64,000 bases of DNA from Ferrimonas sediminum. GTDB taxonomy: Bacteria > Pseudomonadota > Gammaproteobacteria > Enterobacterales > Shewanellaceae. Below are positions 26,441 through 34,893 of this stretch, piece after piece. Each line of letters begins with the position of its first letter. Positions within the stretch are counted from its first letter, which is position 1. The position numbers and the translations under genes are program-made. The stretch lies in contig NZ_FNEM01000005.1 of assembly GCF_900100175.1 (NCBI RefSeq), positions 143,679-207,678 on the forward strand. Reading direction: 5' to 3'. The notes beneath the pieces are model-generated. The model was not told the origin of the DNA. It did no database searches and was given only the letters and a program-made list of their open reading frames with translations.

Positions 26441-28267
26441 CTATTTTTTTGACTGAGCTCGCAGATTATCGACCCACAAGTAAATTTTTTGTTCCAATAC
26501 TGCCATCGGCAGTGATCCGGAAGTCAACACCTGATTGTGAAATGACTTGATATCAAACTGGTCACCCAACTGCTGCTGCGCATAGTTACGCAACTCCAGG
26601 ATCTTCAGCTGCCCCACCTTGTAGGACAACGCCTGACCCGGTATCGCCATATAGCGCTCAACTTCGGCGGTGACATCGGACTCCGCCATCGGGCTGTTAT
26701 CGAGCATATACTGAATCGCCTGCTCACGGCTCCAGCCCTTGGCGTGCAGCCCGGTATCCACCACCAGTCGCATGGCTCGGAGCATCTCATCGGATAGCTT
26801 ACCAAAGTACTGGTAAGGGTCGCTGAACAGCCCCATCTCAATCCCCAGGTATTCGGCATACAAGGCCCAGCCCTCTTCAAAGGCGGTGTAACCACCAAAA
26901 CGCTGGAAACTGGCCACACCATCCAACTCCTGCTTAATGGCAATCTGGAAATGGTGCCCAGGCGCCGCCTCGTGCAGTGACAACGTGGTCATTCCCCACT
27001 TTGGCTGAGCCTTCAGGTTGTAGGTATTGACGTAAAACACCCCGGGACGGCTGCCATCCGGCGCTGGCGCTTCGTAACTGGCTCCGGCGGCTGAACGCTC
27101 TCGGAATGGCTCGACCGGCTTGACCACGTAGTCCGCTTTAGGGGAAACGTCGAAATAACTCGGCAACACCGCATCGATCTTGGTTTTCAGGGTCATGTAG
27201 CCATCGACCAGTCCCCGCTTGTCCTCAAAGAAGAACTCAGGGTCACTGCCAAGGTGCTCAAAAAAGGCCGCCAGATCCCCTTCAAAGCCCACCTTTTGCC
27301 GAACCCTGTCCATCTCTTCCAGAATACGAGCCACTTCCTGCAGACCCAGTTCGTGAATCTCTTCTACCGGCATGGTGGTGGTGGTATGCAGGTTGGCCAG
27401 GTGTTGATACCAGGCCTTACCATTGGTCAGTCCCCACCAACCGTGGGAGCCCCGGGAGGCGGCCAGGTAATCCTGCTTCAGGTAGGAATTTAACTTCTGC
27501 AGCGCCGGCATCAAAATGGTCATGATGGCATCGTTGTAGCGAGCTTGCAGCACCTGCTGCTGGGCCGGAGTCAGGTTGTCCGGCAACTGCTGCAACGGCT
27601 GGGCGAAGATGCTGTCCTGCGGCTGTGTCACCAACTGAGCCTCAATCTGAGGAATCATCCGCTCAACCAATACCCGTGGCAACACGACCTTGGACTCAAT
27701 CCCCTGCTGCATCCGTTCGATGGCACTGTCCACCCATCGGGAGAACCCGCTCATCCGGCCGATGAAGTTATCAAAATCCTGCTCGGACTCAAACGGCTGT
27801 GCCGATTCACCGCTGCCCAGCTGTACCAGGGTAAATACCTTGCTGTAAAACTGGTTCAGAGGTAACCAACGCGAAGGAAAGGTCTCATCCTTCAACGCCA
27901 TCTGCACATCGTAGCCGATAACCTGGTAGCCAATCTGATGCTCGGGCGACAGGGAATCAACCTCGATGTTGGCAAGGTCCGACTGCATCTGAGTATTGAG
28001 GTCATGCCGCTGTTTCAGATACTGCTCTGACAACTCGTTACCAAACTGGTGGTTGAATTCGCTGCGACCAACGAAAGTGGCGTTGATGGGGTTGAGCGCC
28101 AGCTGATCATCAAAATAGCGCTCCACCAACCGCATGTATTGCTGGTCGGCCGACTGGGACACTTGGGTGGAAGGGGAAGCGGTGTGAGACTCTGGACTGG
28201 CGGAGGGGTTGCAGCCCCCGAGTCCGAGGGTCAGGGTCACCGCCAGGGCCAGTTGTGCCATTCTCAT
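26441..28267 (-). CDS. DUF885 family lipoprotein, probable zinc peptidase
   Basis: A 608-residue protein with a lipoprotein signal (LALAVTLTLGLGGC) and AAGGAG six bases before the ATG. The body matches the DUF885 family: a conserved HEAAPGHHFQIAI segment near residue 430 provides an HExxxGHH-like metal-binding motif, and EEGWALYAEYLG about 35 residues later provides a probable third ligand. The GVFYVNTYNL block before it is also typical. The family is related to thermolysin-fold carboxypeptidases and some members hydrolyse dipeptides or oligopeptides. As an envelope lipoprotein beside TonB-dependent receptors it may trim imported peptides; that is inference. It has its own terminator and is separate from the TonB2 operon. 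Confidence 0.88.
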   Translation of the reverse strand: MRMAQLALAVTLTLGLGGCNPSASPESHTASPSTQVSQSADQQYMRLVERYFDDQLALNPINATFVGRSEFNHQFGNELSEQYLKQRHDLNTQMQSDLANIEVDSLSPEHQIGYQVIGYDVQMALKDETFPSRWLPLNQFYSKVFTLVQLGSGESAQPFESEQDFDNFIGRMSGFSRWVDSAIERMQQGIESKVVLPRVLVERMIPQIEAQLVTQPQDSIFAQPLQQLPDNLTPAQQQVLQARYNDAIMTILMPALQKLNSYLKQDYLAASRGSHGWWGLTNGKAWYQHLANLHTTTTMPVEEIHELGLQEVARILEEMDRVRQKVGFEGDLAAFFEHLGSDPEFFFEDKRGLVDGYMTLKTKIDAVLPSYFDVSPKADYVVKPVEPFRERSAAGASYEAPAPDGSRPGVFYVNTYNLKAQPKWGMTTLSLHEAAPGHHFQIAIKQELDGVASFQRFGGYTAFEEGWALYAEYLGIEMGLFSDPYQYFGKLSDEMLRAMRLVVDTGLHAKGWSREQAIQYMLDNSPMAESDVTAEVERYMAIPGQALSYKVGQLKILELRNYAQQQLGDQFDIKSFHNQVLTSGSLPMAVLEQKIYLWVDNLRAQSKK

Positions 28268-28311
28268 GAAAGGCTCCTTGTTATTGTTATTCCATGGGCT
28301 GGAAGGGAATG

Positions 28312-28337
28312 AAAAAAGCCCCGCGAGCGGGGCTTTT
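28312..28337 (-). terminator. Intrinsic terminator of the TonB2 operon
   Basis: AAAAAGCCCCGC/GCGGGGCTTTTT stem with a very short loop and a T-run on the minus strand, three bases after the stop of the last TonB2-operon gene. Confidence 0.92.
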
Positions 28338-28340
28338 TAT

Positions 28341-29594
28341 TTAGATGGAAACCTTTTTCCGCTTGGCGGTGTCCTCGATATAAGACAACCAGCTGGTCGC
28401 AGCCTTCTTGGTTTTCTTATCCTTGGTCGCTGCCTTACAGGCTTTGTACGCTTCCTTGAACTGGTCATTGTAGAAGTATGCCTGAGCCAGAATCATCTGA
28501 ACCTGACCGGCACTCTTCAAACCGTCCGCCTTCAGCGCCTTGTTACCCGCAGCCTGGGCAGCTTTGTACTTCTGGGATTCCAGAAGCAGGGCTGCCTGCT
28601 TGGTGTAATGCTTGGCGTTGTTGGTCAGCGCTGCGGCTTCACCATAGTACTTAGCCGCTTTGGCGATCTCTTTAGCCTGGTGGTAGGTGTTGGCCAGCAT
28701 GGACAGCGCCGACTCATCTTTCTCTACCATACCGTTACTCAGGTATTCCTCCTGAATCACGGCAGACCGGTAAGGGATCTCGTTCTGGGCGTACAGCTGG
28801 GCCAGCATCTTATAATGAGATGGCTTCTCCAGCAGGTCCTGGCGGTAAGCCACGTCCATGGTGTACAGGGCCTTGGTGTAGTTTTCACTCAGCATGTACA
28901 TCTGAGCCAACTGAACCCACAGCTTGCTCTCTTCCGGGAACAGCGCCACCATATCTTCGACGACCGCCGCCGCTTTCTTGTACTGCTTGGACTCGTAGTA
29001 GGAGCCCATCTTCAGAACGTAAGCGTTTTTGCTGGGCTTCTTCTGCAACCGAATGGCATTGTCCGCCAGAGGAATTACTTTATCGAACTGCTTAAGCTCG
29101 AACTGGGCACTTCCCATGCGAAGGTAGACATTCATGTCTTCCTTACAGGTAAACGCCATCCAGTCCTTGTAGCCTTTCAGAGCCGCTTTGTAATTCTTCT
29201 CCTGCATACGCAGGTCAGCCAGCAGACGCATCGCCTGAGCCTGATCGGTTCCACCGAGAAGATCCGCATCTACAGACAGCTGCAGGTGCTTCATTGCGAC
29301 TTGGGCCTTGCCCTCTTTACCGGCATAGATGTTACCGATAAAGCGGTTTACATAGGCTTTGTCGAAGTCCTTCCGAGGATCGATTTCCAGCAGCAGAGCC
29401 AGTGCTTCATCCAGCTGATCGGCGCTATACAGCTCGAACGCTTTCTGAATCTTTTTACCAACTCGCTCAGAAACCACTTTGGTCTTGCGCTCATCGGCAG
29501 GGCACTTTTCTACCGCCTGGGCGACAGGCGCTACCGCGCCAGCGCCAAGGGTTGCCAGCAACAGAGCAGGCAGCAGTTTGCTTTTCATGCGCAT
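28341..29594 (-). CDS. TPR protein of TonB2 gene cluster
   Basis: A 417-residue exported protein, last gene of the TonB2 operon. A signal peptide (KLLPALLLATLGAGAVAPVAQA) is followed by tetratricopeptide-like helical repeats over most of the length (for example ALLLEIDPRKDFDKAYVNRF, AAAVVEDMVALFPEESKLW and AAKYYGEAAALTNNAKHY), and a Lys-rich C-terminus. Proteins of this type regularly close TtpC-containing TonB2 operons in Vibrio and Shewanella, where they are thought to assist the energy-transduction complex in the periplasm. It starts 13 bases after the tonB stop codon, so co-transcription is nearly certain. The exact molecular role is not established. Confidence 0.86.
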   Translation of the reverse strand: MRMKSKLLPALLLATLGAGAVAPVAQAVEKCPADERKTKVVSERVGKKIQKAFELYSADQLDEALALLLEIDPRKDFDKAYVNRFIGNIYAGKEGKAQVAMKHLQLSVDADLLGGTDQAQAMRLLADLRMQEKNYKAALKGYKDWMAFTCKEDMNVYLRMGSAQFELKQFDKVIPLADNAIRLQKKPSKNAYVLKMGSYYESKQYKKAAAVVEDMVALFPEESKLWVQLAQMYMLSENYTKALYTMDVAYRQDLLEKPSHYKMLAQLYAQNEIPYRSAVIQEEYLSNGMVEKDESALSMLANTYHQAKEIAKAAKYYGEAAALTNNAKHYTKQAALLLESQKYKAAQAAGNKALKADGLKSAGQVQMILAQAYFYNDQFKEAYKACKAATKDKKTKKAATSWLSYIEDTAKRKKVSI

Positions 29595-29607
29595 CGTTAC
29601 CTCCTCC

Positions 29608-30228
29608 TTAGCCGTTATCTTTATTCAGTTTGAAGTCCAGGCGAACGGTGATGCCAGGCTGTTTAACCGGCTTACCATCAACAATTTTCGGCTTGTACTT
29701 CCACTTACGCAAAGCGCGCTTCGCTTCTTTATCGAACAGACGCTTCGGCTCAGCTTCGATCACCACGATGTTTTCAGGCTGACCCAACTCGTTGATGGTG
29801 AACTTCATCACTACGTAACCCTCTTTGCCCTCACGGAGCGCTTTCATAGGCCACTTAGGTTCCATTCGAACAATCGGAGTTGCATCACCGTCGCGCATCA
29901 TGGCGCCGCCCACATCACCCATACCGGCATTAACGTTACCCAGATCAACGCTTGGGACATTAATGGATACCGCATCTGAAACGTCATTGGTTTCAGGTTG
30001 CAGATCGATAGGCTCTGGCGGCTTTTCCGGCGGCTTAGGCGGCTTAGGCTTAGGCCGATCTCGGTTCTGGGCTTTCGCGTCCTGGCGATCCATCACAATC
30101 TCAATTGGCGGCAGGTCGACTGAATTGGCGGCGCGCTTGGCGCCACCATCGATCAAAAACGCCATGAAAGAGAACAGAGCGAAGGTCACCGCTGCGCCGA
30201 GAATTAGGGCTAACAGTGATCTCTGCAT
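29608..30228 (-). CDS. tonB: TonB2-type energy transducer
   Basis: A 206-residue TonB protein: one N-terminal membrane anchor (residues 7-27, ALILGAAVTFALFSFMAFLI), a proline- and lysine-rich periplasmic spacer at about 58-80 (PKPKPPKPPEKPPEP), and a C-terminal TonB domain at about 120-206 with the YPxxA-like EPKWPMKALREGKEG and the RALRKWKYKPKIVDGKPV block. It transmits the proton-motive force from ExbB/ExbD to outer-membrane receptors. Shorter than E. coli TonB, as usual for TonB2. It sits between exbD (2-base gap) and the TPR gene. The four TonB-dependent receptors in this window are natural clients. Confidence 0.94.
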   Translation of the reverse strand: MQRSLLALILGAAVTFALFSFMAFLIDGGAKRAANSVDLPPIEIVMDRQDAKAQNRDRPKPKPPKPPEKPPEPIDLQPETNDVSDAVSINVPSVDLGNVNAGMGDVGGAMMRDGDATPIVRMEPKWPMKALREGKEGYVVMKFTINELGQPENIVVIEAEPKRLFDKEAKRALRKWKYKPKIVDGKPVKQPGITVRLDFKLNKDNG

Positions 30229-30230
30229 AA

Positions 30231-30635
30231 TTACTCTTCCTTCGCTGCGACAGAAATGGTGTTGATACCGGCGGCTTTCACCTGGTCCATCACCTTAACA
30301 ACGACGCCGTGCTTGGCGGCCTTGTCTGCCTGGATCATGACAGAAGCTTCTGGCGATTCGGCCAACATACGCTCGACGTTTGCACGTACCCGCTGAATGT
30401 CGACTTCACGTTTCTCCATGTAAACGATGCCCGCTTCGTTAATTGCGATAAAGATGTTAGCCGAAGGCTTCTTACTCGCCTGTTGCGCCTTAGGACGGTT
30501 CACGTCAATACCAGACTCCTTCACGAACGAGGTCGTTACAATGAAGAAGATCAGCATGATGAAAACGATGTCCAGCATCGGCGTCATATCGACTTCCGCA
30601 CCCTCAGAGGCGCTTGCATGCTTTTTGCGTGCCAT
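30231..30635 (-). CDS. exbD: Biopolymer transport protein ExbD
   Basis: A 134-residue ExbD/TolR family protein. It has the cytoplasmic N-terminus with VDMTPMLDIVFIMLIFFIVTT-type first helix (residues 16-37), including the essential aspartate in LDIVF that carries protons with ExbB, and a periplasmic domain to the end. It lies 12 bases after exbB and 2 bases before tonB on the same strand, in the order exbB-exbD-tonB typical of TonB2 systems. Confidence 0.95.
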   Translation of the reverse strand: MARKKHASASEGAEVDMTPMLDIVFIMLIFFIVTTSFVKESGIDVNRPKAQQASKKPSANIFIAINEAGIVYMEKREVDIQRVRANVERMLAESPEASVMIQADKAAKHGVVVKVMDQVKAAGINTISVAAKEE

Positions 30636-30647
30636 AAAAAACTCTCT

Positions 30648-31172
30648 CTAGTGGTGTGACAAACTATCTTGCAGTTTCTCAGCAGACACCTTCAGGGATG
30701 CGTTCAGCCTGGTGCTGAAGAATACCCCTGACAATGCTGCCACCATGCCCGACATGGTCGGAATAGTTGCCATCGAGATACCACCTGCCATCAAGCGGGG
30801 GTTACCAGTGCCTTGTACTGCCATCACTTCAAATACTGCGATCATGCCGGTAACGGTACCGAGCAGGCCGAGCATTGGACAGATGGCCACCAGGGCATTG
30901 ATAAGTCCCATTCGGGCAGTTAACTGTTCTTTGGCCTGGGAAAGCCATGCTTCACGGATTCGGTGTGCATGCCAGGAGGTTTTATCCTCACGGGCATGCC
31001 AGTTGTCCACCACCTCTTTGCGTACCTTAGGGAACACAAAGCTGAGGTAGAGGTAACGTTCCAGCATCAGCACCCACATCAAAAAGAGGGCACCTGCTAC
31101 AAGCCAGAGAACGTCACCGCCTGTTGCCATGAAGTCCCTGACAGATTCCCAGAGCTCTATCAGGTAAAGCAT
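30648..31172 (-). CDS. exbB: MotA/TolQ/ExbB proton channel family protein (ExbB2)
   Basis: A 174-residue ExbB, shorter than E. coli ExbB as is usual for TonB2 clusters. Three hydrophobic helices are visible: about 20-40 (VLWLVAGALFLMWVLML), 95-115 (INALVAICPMLGLLGTVTGMI) and 135-160 (MATIPTMSGMVAALSGVFF). The GLLGTVTGMI motif is diagnostic for the family. Its start is one base after the ttpC stop, so translation is coupled. It forms the inner-membrane proton channel with ExbD and powers TonB. Confidence 0.95.
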   Translation of the reverse strand: MLYLIELWESVRDFMATGGDVLWLVAGALFLMWVLMLERYLYLSFVFPKVRKEVVDNWHAREDKTSWHAHRIREAWLSQAKEQLTARMGLINALVAICPMLGLLGTVTGMIAVFEVMAVQGTGNPRLMAGGISMATIPTMSGMVAALSGVFFSTRLNASLKVSAEKLQDSLSHH

Positions 31173-31173
31173 A

Positions 31174-32535
31174 TCACTTGCTCCTTGTTTCAGCGTGTGC
31201 TGCTACAATTCCGGCGCTTTGCTCTTCAAGTACATCCACTACCGCGCGAGCACGGCCGGCAACCAGAGCGTGAGTCAGAATTAGAGGCAATGCTGCAATC
31301 AGACCCAGAACAGTTGTAACCAGAGCCATGGAGATACCACCGGCCATGATCTTCGGATCACCAGTACCAAACAGGGTGATGTTCTCGAAGGTCTTGATCA
31401 TACCGGTTACGGTACCCAGCAGACCCAGCATTGGAGCAATGGCCGCCAGTACCTTAATCAGTGGTACACCACGTTCAATTTTCGGAGTTTCTTTCAGAAT
31501 CGCTTCGTCAATCTTCAGTTCCAGAGTCTCAACGTCGACGTTGGTGTTCTCTTTGTAAACTTTCAGAATGCGGCCCAGAGGGTTGTTACCTGGGTTGTCC
31601 ACGTTCTTGATTTGAGAGCGAATCTTGGCGGAAGTTGCGGTCAGGGAAACCACTTTCCACACGGCAATCAGCAGACCGAAGGCCAGCAGGGCTGCGATGA
31701 TGTAGCCCACGGTACCACCCTGATGGAACTTCTCTTCCAGAGAAGCTTTCTGGGTGTAAACCGCCAACAGAGCTCCCTTGGAGGGATCCACGAAGGTGTC
31801 GGTGGTTTCACCGGCGCCCGCACCCAGGAACCTCTTAACGGTGGCAACCTTGAAACCTTCTGGCTGCTTAGGCAGTTCCAGTACAGTGCCGGTCTCGGCG
31901 TTGTAGCTCAGGTACTCACCGTTAGCCAGCAGGGTGAAGGGACCAACCCGGGTCACTTTCTGCTCGGATACGTTACCGTTGGAATCGGTAACCGGCGCGT
32001 TGAAGCTAACCACCTTGCCAGACTCAGTCATCTCAGTCTGCAGGGAGATCCACAGCTCTTCCAGCTCTTTGATGGTTGGCAGCTCTTTGGCTTGAGCCAG
32101 CTTGAACATCAGATCTTCACGACCCGGGTACTGGGCGCTGATCAGCGAGGCGTCGATCAGGCCGGCAGTGTCGTTAGACACCTGACGAACCACACCGAAC
32201 ATCTCACCCAGGTCACCTTTGGCGGTTTCCAGGTCTTTGTTCAACTGGTTGATGGTTTGGTCGTTGTCACTGAAGCGACGAACCAGATCTTCACCACGCT
32301 GCTTCTCAGCAGCCAGCTGAGCCTTGGCCTTCTTCAGTAGCGCCGCCTTATCGGCACGCTCAGAAGTAAACTCAGACTCGCGCTTCTTGTTCAGCTTGGC
32401 ATCGGATTGACGCTCGGTCTTAACCTGGTTCAGCAGCTGATCCAGAGACACGGCTTTCGGCGCTTCGGCAGACAAGGCGGCACCGCTGAAAGACAGGGCG
32501 GCCGCTACCATAGCGGTAGAGATTAACTTTTTCAT
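31174..32535 (-). CDS. ttpC: TtpC: TonB-system protein with ExbB-like channel domain
   Basis: A 453-residue protein: signal peptide (LISTAMVAAALSFSGAALSA), a periplasmic coiled coil at about 35-110 (KAQLAAEKQRGEDLVRRF), a globular periplasmic region, then a C-terminal MotA/TolQ/ExbB domain with helices near 272-292 (YIIAALLAFGLLIAVW), the PMLGLLGTVTGMIKTFENIT motif, and a final helix. This architecture is that of TtpC, needed for TonB2-dependent uptake in Vibrio. The start overlaps the upstream DUF3450 stop by one base (TAATG). It is thought to couple the ExbB2/ExbD2/TonB2 complex across the periplasm. Confidence 0.9.
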   Translation of the reverse strand: MKKLISTAMVAAALSFSGAALSAEAPKAVSLDQLLNQVKTERQSDAKLNKKRESEFTSERADKAALLKKAKAQLAAEKQRGEDLVRRFSDNDQTINQLNKDLETAKGDLGEMFGVVRQVSNDTAGLIDASLISAQYPGREDLMFKLAQAKELPTIKELEELWISLQTEMTESGKVVSFNAPVTDSNGNVSEQKVTRVGPFTLLANGEYLSYNAETGTVLELPKQPEGFKVATVKRFLGAGAGETTDTFVDPSKGALLAVYTQKASLEEKFHQGGTVGYIIAALLAFGLLIAVWKVVSLTATSAKIRSQIKNVDNPGNNPLGRILKVYKENTNVDVETLELKIDEAILKETPKIERGVPLIKVLAAIAPMLGLLGTVTGMIKTFENITLFGTGDPKIMAGGISMALVTTVLGLIAALPLILTHALVAGRARAVVDVLEEQSAGIVAAHAETRSK

Positions 32536-33311
32536 TATTCTGCTCCCTCCGCGGTTTGAACAGGCAATTTCAGCAGATCAGGAGCGGCTTGCTTACGCGC
32601 CATCTTAATCGCGTTGGCAACACTGCGCATGGACTCGTCAGGCAGGGCTTTCCAGCCGCGGGATGCGTTATCCCATACCCAACCGTTCTTCTGGTCCAGA
32701 GACTGGGCCAGGAACACCACGCGACCCAGGTGGAAGAAATCCACGGTCAGCTCTTTGCCTTCGATGCTCAGCTTACCTTCGTAAGCAGACATCTTGTTGC
32801 CGTACTCGTTTTCGATCTGGTACGCGTCCAGAACCAAACGGTACTTCTCCGCAGTGGAAACGTTGGAGTCACCCATCACCTCTTTCAGGCGAGCCACACG
32901 GGCACGACGCTCGTCGATGGAGAAAGGCACGTCCAGTTCAACAAACTGGTCCATGGTTTCAATCATCTTGAAGGTCAAAGGAATAACACCTTGCTTGGTC
33001 TTTTCGATGCCACCAATCTGGGTCTGCAGAGAAGCGATGTTGGCTTCCTGATCCGCTACCAGGCCGGCATAGTAATCGTTATAAGACTTCAGGGTTTCAT
33101 ACTCGTCAACAACCAATCGGTAGTCGAACAGCATGTCCTGGGCTTGGTCATACAGCTTGTTAATCTTCTTCTGAGACTTAACTGCATCTTGTTGAATTTT
33201 TGCATCAGCTTTCTGAATGCCAGCCAAATCGGCTGCCGAAGCGACGCCTGTTCCTGCCAATGTCATTGCAAAGGCAGTTGCTAGTGCGGTTCTTTTACTA
33301 ATCACGGACAT
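32535..33311 (-). CDS. DUF3450 family periplasmic protein, first gene of TonB2 operon
   Basis: I choose the ATG at 33311, which gives a 258-residue protein with a good signal peptide (KRTALATAFAMTLAGTGVASAA) and GGGAA just upstream; a GTG 14 codons earlier lacks a signal context. The mature protein is largely helical, with a coiled-coil start (KADAKIQQDAVKSQKKINKL) and the family-typical FKMIETMDQFVELDVPF and a Trp-rich GWVWDNASRGWK near the end. DUF3450 proteins head TtpC-type TonB2 operons in Vibrio and Shewanella. Function is not known in detail. Iron control of such operons is usual elsewhere, but I see no convincing Fur box upstream. Confidence 0.87.
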   Translation of the reverse strand: MSVISKRTALATAFAMTLAGTGVASAADLAGIQKADAKIQQDAVKSQKKINKLYDQAQDMLFDYRLVVDEYETLKSYNDYYAGLVADQEANIASLQTQIGGIEKTKQGVIPLTFKMIETMDQFVELDVPFSIDERRARVARLKEVMGDSNVSTAEKYRLVLDAYQIENEYGNKMSAYEGKLSIEGKELTVDFFHLGRVVFLAQSLDQKNGWVWDNASRGWKALPDESMRSVANAIKMARKQAAPDLLKLPVQTAEGAE

Positions 33312-34036
33312 AGTTCCCAACCAGTCTTGTTGTGAGTTTGCGACTCTGAACACTTTAATTTCCAGTGTGTTCGCTAAGCATTGCGCCAGAGCCAGTCCTA
33401 CTTTATTGGTCTATTTTTTATATATCCCTTGCTCTCTTTTCCTAATGTAAAGGTGAGCGCACTGGCATCTTTCCACAGTTTACCAAGGTGTGTCAACCGT
33501 GTTACTAACACTCGCAGGGCACTAAGATTGTGTAAACAAAAAGGATTGACCAATATTCGCGCAGAACCGGATTTTTCCCTATTTTTCCTCAAAAAATAGT
33601 CCTTTGCGATTGGATGATGCTGCGCTATAACTGGTCAACCAGAGGCATAATATATCGCCGATGCAGGATATGTAGATGATGATTCCACCAAATCTGTTTA
33701 CATAAACGAAATCGGCATCACCATTTAAGAGGGGGGTTTCACCATCTTTGATGCTGATGAATTGATAACGTTGCCTCATAGTTAGCTGTTGATGTAACTA
33801 AATTTTTCCAACCCGGTCTCACGCAGAGTTATATCCCGGTGTTGGTCTCGGCTTTTGGCGAAGATTCCCCTCGGCAAACGCTCCCGTATCGCTGCCATTT
33901 ACCCTGCTTTTCGAACACGGGGAAACTCACCGCCCCCGGGTCCCAACCGCCAACACTCCCCATTTCGGGTGATTGATATCCGAATAATTTATTGCAGTTC
34001 AGGCTGCAGCATTCCGGGTTCCACTGAAGATGGCGA
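33312..34036. other. Non-coding AT-rich interval upstream of TonB2 operon
   Basis: A 725-base gap, clearly lower in GC than neighbouring genes between about 33,350 and 33,830. It must contain the TonB2-operon promoter. An AT hairpin (CTATTTTT with AAAAATAG, 33579-33599) is visible. The minus-strand frames of 66 and 71 codons here have no ribosome-binding site or recognisable motif, so I do not call them genes. No Fur box found. Confidence 0.65.
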
Positions 34037-34678
34037 CTATTCAAACCAGCAGTTCATAGCCACACAGATTCGCTCGCCCTGGCCCATGAACGGTGCCACT
34101 TCATGCATCAGATAAGAGGGGAAAATCAGCAACTGGCCGGGTTTAGGCTCAAAAGAGAGAGTTCCTTGATGAAAGGGCGCTGAGAAGCTGGTGTTACCCG
34201 CATCCATAAACATCTGGTTAGAGGAACTGGGGTGAAAAAAACGGATCTGACCCGACTCCGGATAGTCCGGGTCAGGCTGGCCAACATCCACGTAATACAC
34301 CGCCGACCAGGACGCCAATGGGTGGTTGTGGTAGGCGATGTAACCATGCTTACGAGTAATGTGGAACCAGGCATGATTTTTCAATTTCAGCTGTCGCATC
34401 TCATCGGCACTCTTGCGAGTGGTACTGGCAACAATGGACATGATCGAGGAGAGACAAAACAGCCTGAGTTGTTGCAGTGACGGATCCTGCAGGGTAAACA
34501 GATCCATGTTGCTTTCAAAGATGTTAACCCGGGTGGTCGGGGTGTGCGTCTCTTCAAAGCCAGCCTGCTCCAGCTCAAAGAAACGTTTTTTAAGTTGGGA
34601 GTTTAGCTGTTCGGCTCCCTCCAGATTGGCGGTCGCCATCGGCACGGCAAAGGCCGGAAATAGCTGCAATTGACTCAT
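34037..34678 (-). CDS. TIGR02466-like putative 2OG-Fe(II) oxygenase
   Basis: A 213-residue cytoplasmic protein. The central block HITRKHGYIAYHNHPLASWSAVYYVDVG and the later FEPKPGQLLIFPSYLMHEVAPFMGQGERICVAMNCWF fit the double-stranded beta-helix of the TIGR02466 family, with candidate iron ligands in HNHP and LMHEV and a candidate 2-oxoglutarate-binding arginine in GERI. Such genes recur beside TonB-dependent receptor loci in marine bacteria. The substrate is unknown. It is read towards the TonB2 operon and away from receptor 4. A nested inverted repeat lies 34 bases upstream of its start. The start has AGGGAAG upstream. Confidence 0.8.
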   Translation of the reverse strand: MSQLQLFPAFAVPMATANLEGAEQLNSQLKKRFFELEQAGFEETHTPTTRVNIFESNMDLFTLQDPSLQQLRLFCLSSIMSIVASTTRKSADEMRQLKLKNHAWFHITRKHGYIAYHNHPLASWSAVYYVDVGQPDPDYPESGQIRFFHPSSSNQMFMDAGNTSFSAPFHQGTLSFEPKPGQLLIFPSYLMHEVAPFMGQGERICVAMNCWFE

Positions 34679-34711
34679 AATACTTCCCTGAATACTGACG
34701 TCCGGATGACC

Positions 34712-34750
34712 TGACCCATCGGTCTGGAGTGGTCCCCACTCCCTGGGTCA
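34712..34750. repeat. Nested inverted repeat upstream of oxygenase gene
   Basis: Outer arms TGACCCA (34712-34718) and TGGGTCA (34744-34750) enclose a perfect inner hairpin GGAGTGG-TCC-CCACTCC (34726-34742). It sits 34-72 bases before the start codon of the minus-strand oxygenase gene and could be an operator or an mRNA leader hairpin. Confidence 0.55.
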
Positions 34751-34827
34751 TCTCACAGGCCACTACTATATAACAGCCCGATTGGCTTTTCATATCCGAC
34801 AACAGGGGTAGATTGTCGCCCCCCATT

Positions 34828-34860
34828 AAAAAGGCCACCCTGAATCCTCAGGGTGGCCTT
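34828..34860 (-). terminator. Intrinsic terminator after receptor 4
   Basis: AAGGCCACCCTGA/TCAGGGTGGCCTT stem with a tight loop and an A-run on the plus side (T-run on the minus strand). It begins 33 bases after the receptor 4 stop. Confidence 0.92.
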
Positions 34861-34893
34861 CACTGTGTTCTGTTATCTGAGGCGACTCAGAGT

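Noticed and set aside
33579-34044. Minus-strand frames of 66 and 71 codons in the TonB2 upstream gap
   Set aside because: No ribosome-binding site, no recognisable motif, and AT-rich composition unlike coding neighbours.
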